DNA of 64,000 nt, taken from a virus. The first letter of the stretch is position 1, and each line of letters begins with the position of its first letter. Below the pieces are notes generated by a model. It saw nothing but the letters and a program-made list of their open reading frames with translations, ran no database searches and was not told where the DNA came from. The stretch lies in the IMG/VR virus record IMGVR_UViG_3300042890_000947, positions 1 to 64,000 of that record; one strand, given 5' to 3'. Of the stretch, positions 33,345 through 41,388 are shown one piece after another. The translations under genes were made by a program, and so were the position numbers.

Positions 33345-34716
33345 ATATAATAAACTAATGATATTTGATCTTGATGGTGTTTTGATCGAAAGCCGAGAAC
33401 TTCATTATGAAACTCTCAATGATGCTCTGAATGCGATTGATCCAAAATATATCATTACCCGTGAAGAACATCTTTCAACTTATGATGGATTATCAACAAC
33501 AACTAAGTTGAAAATTCTTGCTGCTAACAAGGGTCTACCTTCTTCCTATTTCGATCAGATTTGGCAAGATAAGCAGAAGCACACTTTTGAACGATTGAAG
33601 TCTATTTCAAAGTCATCTAAACTTATTGAAATTTGCGAATGGCTTAAAAGCAAAAACTATCGAATAGCTGTAGCATCAAACAGTATCCGAGAAACAATTA
33701 AGATTAGTCTCATGTCTCTTGGTATAATGGAATACGTTGAATACATCATGAGCAATGAAGATGTTCGACGTACAAAGCCTTATCCTGAGATGTATTGGAA
33801 TTGTATGAATGCTCTTAATGCGATTCCTCGAACTACGATTATCGCAGAAGATAGTCATATTGGTAGACAGGGCGCAATAGATAGTGGTGCTGTTTTGCTT
33901 CCTATAGAAAACAGTTATGATCTAACATTAGAAAGAATACAGGATATTGTAATGAAGTTAGAAAGTGGTAGTAAGAAGTCTATTCCATGGCGTGATCAAA
34001 AACTCAATGTTCTTATTCCAATGGCAGGAGCAGGATCACGCTTCGCGGCTGCTGGATATACTTTCCCTAAGCCTCTTATCGAGGTACGTGATAAGACTAT
34101 GATCCAGACAGTGGTTGATAACCTAAACATGGAAGCAAATTATATCTTTATCGTACAGAAGGATCACTACGAGAAGTATAATCTTAAGTCTCTTCTATCT
34201 GCCATCAAGCCCGGTTGTAAAATTGTACAAGTTGAAGGCATGACAGAAGGTGCGGCTTGTACTACTCTTCTTGCGAGAGAATTGATCGACAATGATCATC
34301 CTCTTATTATGGCAAACTCCGATCAATTTGTTGAATGGAATACTAACGAAGTCATGTACGCTTTCAATGCGGATTCGATTGATGGTGGTATCCTAACATT
34401 TAAGGCAAATCATCCAAAGTGGAGCTACGCAAAACTGGATGATAATGGTTTTGTTAGTGAAGTGGCAGAGAAGAATGTGATCAGTGAAAATGCTACTGTT
34501 GGTATATATTTCTGGAAGAAGGGATCCGATTACGTAAAATATGCCGACCAAATGATTGCGGCAAATGATAGAACAAACAACGAGTTCTATGTGTGTCCAG
34601 TATTCAACTACGCAATCAAAGACAATAAGAAAATTCGTATCAAGCAGATTGAGCGTATGTGGGGCATCGGCACTCCTGAAGACCTCAAGTATTTCTTGGA
34701 AAATCATAAAGAATGA
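33334..34716 (+). CDS. HAD phosphatase / sugar-1-phosphate nucleotidyltransferase fusion
   Basis: 460 residues from ATG 33334. Residues 1-215 form a HAD hydrolase (IFDLDGVLIES, VASNSI, KPYPEMYW, AEDSHIG), close to beta-phosphoglucomutase-type phosphatases. From about 225, LNVLIPMAGAGSRFAAAGYTFPKPLI starts a nucleotidyltransferase of the NTP_transferase family. The two activities in one chain would remove or move a phosphate and then activate a sugar-1-phosphate to a nucleotide sugar for the local transferases. Confidence 0.78.
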   Translation: MATEYNKLMIFDLDGVLIESRELHYETLNDALNAIDPKYIITREEHLSTYDGLSTTTKLKILAANKGLPSSYFDQIWQDKQKHTFERLKSISKSSKLIEICEWLKSKNYRIAVASNSIRETIKISLMSLGIMEYVEYIMSNEDVRRTKPYPEMYWNCMNALNAIPRTTIIAEDSHIGRQGAIDSGAVLLPIENSYDLTLERIQDIVMKLESGSKKSIPWRDQKLNVLIPMAGAGSRFAAAGYTFPKPLIEVRDKTMIQTVVDNLNMEANYIFIVQKDHYEKYNLKSLLSAIKPGCKIVQVEGMTEGAACTTLLARELIDNDHPLIMANSDQFVEWNTNEVMYAFNADSIDGGILTFKANHPKWSYAKLDDNGFVSEVAEKNVISENATVGIYFWKKGSDYVKYADQMIAANDRTNNEFYVCPVFNYAIKDNKKIRIKQIERMWGIGTPEDLKYFLENHKE

Positions 34717-35429
34717 CAAACATCGCTGTAGTTCTAACTGGACATATGAGATGTTGGAAACAAGTGTTTCCAAACTTTCAAGAGAGGATTATACAGCCTT
34801 ATCAGCCCGATATTTTCATTCATACATGGAATGAAGAGGGTTGGTGGATTCCTGGCGATAAGACCAATGTAAAAGGATTTCATGAAAATACTCCTGATGT
34901 AAATCATCAAGAGGTTTTTGATACATATCTTCCTAAGAGTATGGTCACAGAAGACTGGGAAGATTACAACGAGCATTTTGAAAAGTTAGGGGACACCTTT
35001 CCTAACTTTGCCCATCGCCGAAAGAATATTCTAAGCATGTTTTATAAGATACAGCGAGGCATGTCTTTAGTTGAAGAGTATTCTGCGCGAACTGGAAAAA
35101 CATACGATTTCGTAATTCGCATAAGGCCGGATATGATCTTACATCAACCGTTGCCGAGTTTTGATCCTAAAAAATTCTATACAGCAGTACATAGAAATCA
35201 TTTGGGTCAAGGCACAGGAGATATGTTTCAAGCAGGGAACATGTTGAATATGGTCTTGTTTTCAAAACTATCATGTTATATTAATCACATATATAAGCAG
35301 ACAGATACTCTTTGTCCACATCTTCTTTCAGAAGCATGGATTAAGATGCTTAATCTTAATTGGCAAGAAATACCTCTCAATAAAACAATACAACATACTC
35401 CACTAGGTGAATATAAGGAAATAGCATGA
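34713..35429 (+). CDS. glycosyltransferase-like protein
   Basis: 238 residues. IAVVLTGHMRCW at the start and FVIRIRPDMIL in the middle are the pattern of a poorly characterised glycosyltransferase-like family found in capsule and phage loci. The RPDM stretch takes the place of a DxD-type site. Its coupling to both neighbours supports a role in the same glycan. Confidence 0.5.
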   Translation: MTNIAVVLTGHMRCWKQVFPNFQERIIQPYQPDIFIHTWNEEGWWIPGDKTNVKGFHENTPDVNHQEVFDTYLPKSMVTEDWEDYNEHFEKLGDTFPNFAHRRKNILSMFYKIQRGMSLVEEYSARTGKTYDFVIRIRPDMILHQPLPSFDPKKFYTAVHRNHLGQGTGDMFQAGNMLNMVLFSKLSCYINHIYKQTDTLCPHLLSEAWIKMLNLNWQEIPLNKTIQHTPLGEYKEIA

Positions 35430-36109
35430 GCAATTACTTTGAACAAATTTTAGCATTAAATGACGGCCCTGTTTCTTATGAGTCCGTAAGTGGTGGAAAT
35501 CTTAAGATGAAGAATCACCAGTATCCATATTCAATTAAGCAAAGCGAATTTGACTTCTTAACTGATCTAGTGACGAAGTATAATCTCCAACGCGGATATG
35601 AATGTGCCACAGCATTTGGTATCAGCAGTCTTGCTATCGGCCTAGGATTTAAAAATACTGGTGGCAGATGTGTTACAATGGATGCCTATGTCGAAGAGGT
35701 ATTAGATAATCCAGGCGCATACGAAAATATTGACCCTCTTGTGTATGAAAAGTCTGATGGATATAAGTCTGTTAACTATCTTATCGATAAGTTTGGATTG
35801 AGAGATATTTTGTATCCAGAAATTGGATGGAGTCCATATGATACAGAAAAATCTATTCGTAAGTGGATTAAAGAACCTCTTGATTTTGTATTCATTGACG
35901 CGGGCCACTTTGAGCATCAAATGATTAAAGACATTAGTTCGTTTGTTCCTTTACTTGGAGAAAAATATGTAATCGCATTTCATGATGTGTATCCATGGAG
36001 TTTCACAGACAAAGTACATGAACACCTTTACAATCTAATAGGTAAGAGAGTTGAAATTATGTTGCCTCAGCCACACGGTGAAAATCTAGGAGTCGTGATT
36101 AACGTATGA
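35426..36109 (+). CDS. class I SAM-dependent methyltransferase-like
   Basis: 227 residues. GYECATAFGISSLAIGLG matches motif I of the Methyltransf_24 family in diverged form, and FVFIDAGHFEHQMIKDISSFVPLL is the typical motif IV region (D-A-G-H). FHDVYPW follows. It probably O-methylates a sugar. It overlaps both neighbours by 4 nt. Confidence 0.6.
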   Translation: MSNYFEQILALNDGPVSYESVSGGNLKMKNHQYPYSIKQSEFDFLTDLVTKYNLQRGYECATAFGISSLAIGLGFKNTGGRCVTMDAYVEEVLDNPGAYENIDPLVYEKSDGYKSVNYLIDKFGLRDILYPEIGWSPYDTEKSIRKWIKEPLDFVFIDAGHFEHQMIKDISSFVPLLGEKYVIAFHDVYPWSFTDKVHEHLYNLIGKRVEIMLPQPHGENLGVVINV

Positions 36110-36606
36110 GAATTGTATCGCACAGAGGCAATCTTACTGGCCCAGATAAAGAAAAAGAAAATACCGAATCGTATCTAATCGAAGCCCTCGAAAGGGGCTT
36201 CGATATTGAATTTGATATTTGGTATATGGGCAGCAAGTTTTGGTTAGGACATGATAATCCTGTCAAATCATTTTCAATCGATACTCTTTTACACTGGTCT
36301 ACTGTTTACATGAATCAGAATTTTTATGTTCATTGTAAAAATATGTGGGCATTAGAAGAGATGGTAAAGATTAGTAAGAGAAATATAATTCCATTCTTTC
36401 ATGATATTGATCAGTGTATTCTTCTAAAAGATAATACTATCTGGGTTCATCCAAATGCTGTTAATTCCGCATCAGTAAGAGAAAATTGTATTGCTGTATT
36501 TCCTGCTTGCAAAACAATCAAATATGATATAAACTATGATGTAGATTTTGAAAGATTTCATGGAATCTGTACAGACTATCCACTCACTTTAAGGAATAAT
36601 TTGTAA
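36106..36606 (+). CDS. glycerophosphodiester phosphodiesterase-like protein
   Basis: 166 residues. Starts RIVSHRGN and has ENTESYLIEALERGFDIEFDIW, the HRG...EN...E.D signature of GDPD/PI-PLC-like enzymes, then WLGHD for the second catalytic His. Short for the family (usually 230-250), so the barrel may be incomplete. It may act on a phosphodiester in a surface glycan or lipid. A perfect 10-bp hairpin sits within it at 36178-36204. Confidence 0.6.
   Translation: MRIVSHRGNLTGPDKEKENTESYLIEALERGFDIEFDIWYMGSKFWLGHDNPVKSFSIDTLLHWSTVYMNQNFYVHCKNMWALEEMVKISKRNIIPFFHDIDQCILLKDNTIWVHPNAVNSASVRENCIAVFPACKTIKYDINYDVDFERFHGICTDYPLTLRNNL
36178..36204 (+). other. intragenic 10-bp hairpin
   Basis: ATCGAAGCCC (36178-36187), loop TCGAAAG, GGGCTTCGAT (36195-36204): a perfect inverted repeat within the GDPD-like gene, without a T-run. 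Confidence 0.4.
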
Positions 36607-37826
36607 TGAAGGTAGCTGTTATTGGTGCAGCAGGACATGTTGGATTTCCTTTCTCACTTGTTCTAGCGGATGCTGGACATGATGTTATAGGCATTGATTG
36701 TAATCCAGCAGCATGTGTACAACTATTAGGCGGTTTTGTTCCTCATAAAGAAGAGGGAGCAAAAGAATTATTAATGAGTTTACTTAATACCAATCGCTTG
36801 ACATACACAACAGATACCGAGCGATTAGAAGAATGTGATGCTGTCGCAATCATGATCGGCACTCCGGTTGATGGCGAAAGTAATCCTCGAGTTGATGATA
36901 TCTTAGACTTTGTAAGATATTCTCTTGCTCCAAGCATTCGTGATAATACTCTTGTGGTTCTTCGTAGTACAGTTGCTCCTGGTACTACAGAACTTATTGA
37001 GAAAATCTTGAAAGAGGAATCATCTGTTTCTACACATGTCGTATTTGCTCCAGAACGTGTAGCGCAGGGCGTTGGCATATTGGAAAGTAAAAAGTTCCCA
37101 CAACTTATTGGTGCTAGTACAGAAGACGCATATAATCGCGCGTGTGAGCTATTTAATTTCGTGCCAGAATGTATGTGGCTAACGCAACGCGAAGCTGAGT
37201 TTGGTAAGCTCATTACTAATATGTATCGTTATGTGACATTTGCTCTTGCTAATGAATTTTACATGATCGGTACAGATCAGGGCTTAGATGTTCATAAGGT
37301 AATCGATGCTGCGAATAAAGGATACTCGCGCATGGCATTACCTAAGCCTGGACCAAACGTGGGCGGCCCATGTTTATTCAAAGATGGCAAGTTTTTACTT
37401 GAAGATGTACACTATCCAGAATTGATTCAGTCTTCATTTTTGATCAATGAAGGTATGCCACAATATATGTTTAAGATGATGATGAAGGAAAATCCTAATA
37501 TCAGTAAGATTGGTATTCTTGGTGCGACATTCAAGGCTGATTGTGATGATGCTAGAAATAGTTTAAGTTTTAAATTCGCAAAGATTTGTAAAAGAAATGG
37601 TATTGAATATGCTTTTTTTGATCCATATCTCCGTCATCCAGATAATTGGTGGCCATTAGATCACCTATTAGAAGAATTTGATGCGTTCATTGTCATGACA
37701 CCTCACACAGTATTTCAGAAATTCTTTGATAAACATATCGCTAAGAATCGCGGCACTGTGATTGCTGATGCTTGGAAATTCTTAAATCAAAGTAAAGAGA
37801 CAACAGACGGAGTTTATACATTATGA
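36606..37826 (+). CDS. UDP-sugar dehydrogenase (WecC/UDP-glucose dehydrogenase family)
   Basis: 406 residues. The NAD-binding start VAVIGAAGHVGFPFSLVLADAGHDVIGID is followed by LRSTVAPGTTE and FAPERVAQG. The catalytic cysteine lies in NVGGPCLFKDG, and the C-terminal UDP-binding domain has GILGATFKADCDDARNS. Oxidises a UDP-hexose or UDP-HexNAc to the uronic acid. ER(V)AQG is closest to the UDP-ManNAc dehydrogenase branch. It supplies acidic sugars to the adjacent transferases. Confidence 0.82.
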   Translation: MKVAVIGAAGHVGFPFSLVLADAGHDVIGIDCNPAACVQLLGGFVPHKEEGAKELLMSLLNTNRLTYTTDTERLEECDAVAIMIGTPVDGESNPRVDDILDFVRYSLAPSIRDNTLVVLRSTVAPGTTELIEKILKEESSVSTHVVFAPERVAQGVGILESKKFPQLIGASTEDAYNRACELFNFVPECMWLTQREAEFGKLITNMYRYVTFALANEFYMIGTDQGLDVHKVIDAANKGYSRMALPKPGPNVGGPCLFKDGKFLLEDVHYPELIQSSFLINEGMPQYMFKMMMKENPNISKIGILGATFKADCDDARNSLSFKFAKICKRNGIEYAFFDPYLRHPDNWWPLDHLLEEFDAFIVMTPHTVFQKFFDKHIAKNRGTVIADAWKFLNQSKETTDGVYTL

Positions 37827-38809
37827 AAATTTTAGTTACTGGATCCGAAGGCAGTTTGATGCAGGCTGTTATTCCCTATTTGATTGCTAACGGTCATGAA
37901 GTTGTTGGTGCTGATAGTCTATTTCGTTATAATGAAAGAATGAATTTAGCAAAGGGTTATGACTTTGAGAAGATCGACCTTACAAATCCATTCGATGTTG
38001 ACACTCTTATTGGTAGAATAAGACCCGACTATATCATTCAAGCTGCTGCTCGAATCTTTGGCGTTGGTGGATTCAACAAGTACTGTGCGGACATTCTATA
38101 CAATGATCCTATGCTACATGGTAATATTCTCCAATCTGCTGTTAATTGGAACGTAAAGCGCGTTGTCTATATATCATCAAGTATGGTGTATGAGAACTGT
38201 CCACAAAGTGTCGATGTTCCTGTATACGAAGATATGGTAGACAAGTATCCTGCTCCTTATACCGAATATGGAATGTCCAAGTATGTTGGTGAACGTATGT
38301 CTATCGCATACAAAAAGCAATATGATTTGGATTATACAATCTGGCGTCCATTCAATATCATTACGCCTTATGAAAAGTCTGAAGGTGATATTGGCACTTC
38401 GCATGTGTTTGCGGATTACATCAAGCATATTGTAATTGAAAAAAAGAATCCTCTACCAATCATCGGTGATGGATCGCAGATAAGATGCTTCACTTGGATT
38501 GATGATGTAGCCCGAATGATTGGCACGGAATCTTTTAATGTTAGATCACTTAATGAAACGTTCAATATAGGTAATCCTGAACCTTTAACCATGAAGCAGT
38601 TAGCATATACCATTCATGATGAAGCAGTAGAGCGCGGTCTTATTCCGCCGAGTGATCTTTCTTTCGAAACTGTTGCGGATTATTATGCTGACGTTAAAGT
38701 TCGTATTCCAGATATAAGCAAGGCGGAAAAAATGCTAAATTTCAAGTCAACAAAGAAACTTCAAGAGAGCATCAAGTACTGTCTGGATAATTTGAAAAAC
38801 AATGAATAA
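37823..38809 (+). CDS. NAD-dependent nucleotide-sugar epimerase
   Basis: 328 residues. Extended SDR: ILVTGSEGSLMQAVIPYL (the last Gly of GxxGxxG is replaced), IIQAAARIFGVGG, YISSSMVYEN and the catalytic YGMSKYVGE. WRPFNIITP and RCFTWIDDVARMI fit UDP-glucose/GDP-mannose epimerases. The changed GxxGxxG (GSEGSLM) is unusual and may alter cofactor binding. End of the coupled sugar gene run. Confidence 0.75.
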   Translation: MKILVTGSEGSLMQAVIPYLIANGHEVVGADSLFRYNERMNLAKGYDFEKIDLTNPFDVDTLIGRIRPDYIIQAAARIFGVGGFNKYCADILYNDPMLHGNILQSAVNWNVKRVVYISSSMVYENCPQSVDVPVYEDMVDKYPAPYTEYGMSKYVGERMSIAYKKQYDLDYTIWRPFNIITPYEKSEGDIGTSHVFADYIKHIVIEKKNPLPIIGDGSQIRCFTWIDDVARMIGTESFNVRSLNETFNIGNPEPLTMKQLAYTIHDEAVERGLIPPSDLSFETVADYYADVKVRIPDISKAEKMLNFKSTKKLQESIKYCLDNLKNNE

Positions 38810-39011
38810 TTCCATTTGTAGAAAGGTATGTGAATATGAAGACGATCAAAGAATATGCCGAGGGTGCGGCCGCACGGCTGAGGAGATCACCGAGTGGTTC
38901 TATGCCACCAAAGAACGGAAAGTTGAAATCGCAAAAGCCGCAAGGAAACGTTCCAAAGCCACCAAGAAAGCCAACGAGCAGAGGCAGATGATTTCACTTG
39001 ACTTAGTTTAA
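38802..39011 (+). CDS. DUF1289-family cysteine-rich protein
   Basis: 69 residues. CRKVCEYEDDQRICRGCGRTAEEITEW is the DUF1289 signature, a small proteobacterial family thought to bind Fe-S or zinc through four cysteines. The C-terminus is basic and helical (KAARKRSKATKKANEQR), suggesting nucleic-acid contact. It overlaps the epimerase by 8 nt. Its last codons overlap a promoter for the next gene. Confidence 0.75.
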   Translation: MNNSICRKVCEYEDDQRICRGCGRTAEEITEWFYATKERKVEIAKAARKRSKATKKANEQRQMISLDLV

Positions 39012-39026
39012 TTCCTATGGTATAGT
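38998..39026 (+). promoter_or_regulatory. sigma70-like promoter
   Basis: TTGACT (38998-39003), 17 bp, TATAGT (39021-39026). It drives the small gene at 39059 and probably the tRNA-Gly that follows. The -35 lies in the end of the DUF1289 gene. Confidence 0.6.
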
Positions 39027-39058
39027 ATACAAACTGACAAACACACAGAGGAAATGAG

Positions 39059-39286
39059 ATGGCTAGAGTTATTACCGAAGTTGAAGTTGAAGTTGACCTT
39101 GACGAGTTTGATGATCAGGAATTGATTGAGGAAGTTGAAGCTCGAGGTTTCTATGTTAGCGATGCTGATCATAACGATATCATAGCAATTGAGTACCACT
39201 GGAATCGTGGTGATAAGAAGGAAGCACTTATTCTTCTTGAAAGAAAATTTCGTGAGTTGCGTGGCATTTCACAGTTAGCAGACTAA
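39059..39286 (+). CDS. acidic small phage protein
   Basis: 75 residues, N-terminal half strongly acidic (EVEVEVDLDEFDDQEL), then EEVEARGFYV and an amphipathic helix (EALILLERKFREL). GAGG at 39048-39051 sets the start at 39059. Not recognised as a named family. It is followed 11 nt later by tRNA-Gly. Confidence 0.6.
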   Translation: MARVITEVEVEVDLDEFDDQELIEEVEARGFYVSDADHNDIIAIEYHWNRGDKKEALILLERKFRELRGISQLAD

Positions 39287-39297
39287 ATACAAATATC

Positions 39298-39371
39298 GCG
39301 GGGTTGGTATATGGGTTGTGCCCTAGCCTTCCAAGCTAGAGAAACGAGTTCGAATCTCGTACTCCGCTCCA
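39298..39371 (+). tRNA. tRNA-Gly (TCC)
   Basis: Acceptor GCGGGGT pairs with ACTCCGC, anticodon arm CTAGC-CTTCCAA-GCTAG, T-arm ACGAG-TTCGAAT-CTCGT, encoded CCA at 39369-39371. It is the only tRNA outside the 51-60 kb cluster. Confidence 0.9.
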
Positions 39372-39390
39372 TTCATTATGAGGTGACATT

Positions 39391-39633
39391 ATGTCCATTT
39401 GGTATATCATTCTTTTTACAGTTCTGGCTGACGGTAAGGCTACCGTTGATACCAGATATCCTAACACTCCCGAATACAACAACGAGAAGACTTGTAATGA
39501 TGTAGGCAACTATCTCATGGAACAAGAACAGGCCAAGATCGGCACTGATGCTGGTTCTGTCTATTACATTTGTAAGGAAATTACTGGCGAAGAAATCAAC
39601 AAGGCAATTGGCAAGACTGGAAGCGGCACCTAA
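39391..39633 (+). CDS. small hypothetical protein
   Basis: 80 residues. Hydrophobic N-terminus (IWYIILFTVLADG), possibly a weak signal or membrane segment, with two cysteines later. Ribosome site GAGG at 39380-39383 supports ATG 39391. Not recognised. Confidence 0.55.
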   Translation: MSIWYIILFTVLADGKATVDTRYPNTPEYNNEKTCNDVGNYLMEQEQAKIGTDAGSVYYICKEITGEEINKAIGKTGSGT

Positions 39634-39800
39634 TGAATAACTTTACTCTAGATGAGTTCATTGAGAATGAAGATGGCAGTGCGACTATTGCCGTGACTAT
39701 GGATTACGATACTCTTTTAGTGTTCGCGCGAAAGGGTATTTTAGCCACTCTGATTGAATCTGCTAATAAGATTATTGAAGAACAGGAAACTAAAGAGTGA
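39633..39800 (+). CDS. small hypothetical protein
   Basis: 55 residues from ATG 39633, overlapping the previous TAA: an acidic N-terminus (FTLDEFIENEDGSATIAVTM), then a helix (LLVFARKGILATLIESANKI). The start/stop overlaps at both ends support it as a real coupled gene. Confidence 0.55.
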   Translation: MNNFTLDEFIENEDGSATIAVTMDYDTLLVFARKGILATLIESANKIIEEQETKE

Positions 39801-40393
39801 AGGTTTATATCGGCCCATATTGTAACTGGATTGGTCCATACCAGATCGCAGAAAAGATCCTGTTCTGGATGGACAAAGAGAAAGACGAGCGTGTTCATAA
39901 TTTTGGCTCTTGGCTCGCTGATACATGGGTTGGCAATTTTTGTGATTGGATACACAGTAAGAAGGAACGCAATGTCAAGGTTCGTATTGATAAGTATGAT
40001 ACTTGGAATATGGATCATACTCTCGCTCTTATCGTTCTTCCTATGTTAAAGCAACTCAAAGCTACCAAGCACGGTTCTCCTTATACTGACGATGAAGATG
40101 TGCCTGAGCATCTTCGGTCTAACGCAGATCGTATTAAGATGGGTGATCCTGATATTCGTGAGACTGAAATCTGGGATCCTGATGACACTATTCATGTTCG
40201 TTGGAATTGGGTTATGGATGAAATGATCTATGCTTTTGAAATGGAACTTGATGAAGATTGGGATTTGCGAATCTATGAAAAGCATGGCAAAGATTGGCCA
40301 CCCGAAGCATTAGCAGAACGCAAAGTAATCAATGATCGTATCGCAAACGGCTTTCGTCTCTTTGGCAAATATTATCAAGGACTATGGGACTGA
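39797..40393 (+). CDS. conserved phage hypothetical protein
   Basis: 198 residues from GTG 39797. VYIGPYCNWIGPYQIAEKILFW and HNFGSWLADTWVG are a pattern I know from uncharacterised proteins of many large phages; the function is unknown. Trp-rich (about a dozen Trp) and acidic. Overlaps both neighbours by 1-4 nt. Confidence 0.65.
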   Translation: MKVYIGPYCNWIGPYQIAEKILFWMDKEKDERVHNFGSWLADTWVGNFCDWIHSKKERNVKVRIDKYDTWNMDHTLALIVLPMLKQLKATKHGSPYTDDEDVPEHLRSNADRIKMGDPDIRETEIWDPDDTIHVRWNWVMDEMIYAFEMELDEDWDLRIYEKHGKDWPPEALAERKVINDRIANGFRLFGKYYQGLWD

Positions 40394-40647
40394 TGAAGTG
40401 TAATACCTGTGAACAAGAGTTCTATTCTTCAACAAAACAAAACATGGAACATAGTCATGGGTGTGCCGCAACTCTCTATTTGATGAATGGAGACTTTTAT
40501 ATTATCGCTCAGTATGGCTCTTTCTATGATATGCAAAAATTTGCCTTGAAGAAAGATAAATATAAGACAGGTAATGTTTGTGATGATTGTATTGGTAAAC
40601 TTATAGAGAATGGTCGCGCGTGGGTAATAGAAGACGGAGTATGGTAA
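40393..40647 (+). CDS. zinc-ribbon-type small protein
   Basis: 84 residues starting at ATG 40393, which overlaps the preceding TGA (an ATG 9 nt upstream is possible). Two CxxC pairs (CNTC near the start and CDDC near residue 65) could hold one zinc ion. No other feature identifies it. Confidence 0.55.
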   Translation: MKCNTCEQEFYSSTKQNMEHSHGCAATLYLMNGDFYIIAQYGSFYDMQKFALKKDKYKTGNVCDDCIGKLIENGRAWVIEDGVW

Positions 40648-40668
40648 CCCTTTAGAAGGAATAGAACT

Positions 40669-40869
40669 ATGACTTATCAAACTATTTCCGAAGAAATTAT
40701 TAAACAAGCAGCAGAACTATCCGGCCCCGACAGCAACTTCCATATAGCAATAAAATACGCAGAAGACTATAGACAAGCAGGGTTAAACCCTGTATACTAT
40801 ACTGATGACAGCGAACGAATGATATTCGTTACCACCGAAGAAAAAATGAACGGCACAATATTTAATTAA
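40669..40869 (+). CDS. small hypothetical protein
   Basis: 66 residues, AAGGA ribosome site 9 nt upstream. The N-terminus is helical (SEEIIKQAAELSG) and a beta pair follows. Not recognised. Confidence 0.5.
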   Translation: MTYQTISEEIIKQAAELSGPDSNFHIAIKYAEDYRQAGLNPVYYTDDSERMIFVTTEEKMNGTIFN

Positions 40870-40885
40870 TTTGGAGAAGTATATA

Positions 40886-41068
40886 ATGAATATTCTTGAA
40901 ACTCAGTTCGTACAACGCGCTTATGATGGTAAGTGGGAGAAGCTTGCTAAGGTTATGGACTATGATAACAAGTGTGTCTATAAGACCGAGAGTGGTAATC
41001 GGATGACATATGTCCCTGAAAAGTGGATGACAGTTGGAGTGTTTGATTACATGATGGAGTTGGAATAA
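40886..41068 (+). CDS. small hypothetical protein
   Basis: 60 residues from ATG 40886 (GGAG at 40872-40875). Compact alpha/beta composition with YDGKWEKLAKVMDYDNK. Coupled to the next gene through a TAATG overlap. Not recognised. Confidence 0.5.
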   Translation: MNILETQFVQRAYDGKWEKLAKVMDYDNKCVYKTESGNRMTYVPEKWMTVGVFDYMMELE

Positions 41069-41388
41069 TGGCCGCTAATGTAAAGATTCTAAGACTTGTT
41101 ACAGGTGAAGAGTTACTTGGTGAAGTTACGGAATCATCACCTATTCCAACAAGTGTGATAATCAAGAATCCTGTTCGTATCGTTGTAATGCCTAACAAGG
41201 TTGATCCTAAGACTCCAAATGTAGGCTTTGCTCCATGGGCAGAATTTAGTGATGACAAGACATTTACTATTGACAAGTCTCATATTCTTGCTATAATCAA
41301 TCCTATCAAAGAGTTTATCAATCAATATAATTCCATGTTTGGTGGACTTGTTGTACCTTCCAGTAATCTTATCATGCCAGGAGCTTAA
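41068..41388 (+). CDS. Sm-like beta-barrel phage protein
   Basis: 106 residues. VKILRLVTGEELLGEVTE followed by strands (VIIKNPVRIVVMP) has the look of an Sm/LSM fold. Proteins of this kind precede DNA polymerase in several T4-like phages, by my recollection. It may bind RNA or act as an oligomeric adaptor. The TAA abuts the ATG of gene 43, so the two are coexpressed. Confidence 0.5.
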   Translation: MAANVKILRLVTGEELLGEVTESSPIPTSVIIKNPVRIVVMPNKVDPKTPNVGFAPWAEFSDDKTFTIDKSHILAIINPIKEFINQYNSMFGGLVVPSSNLIMPGA

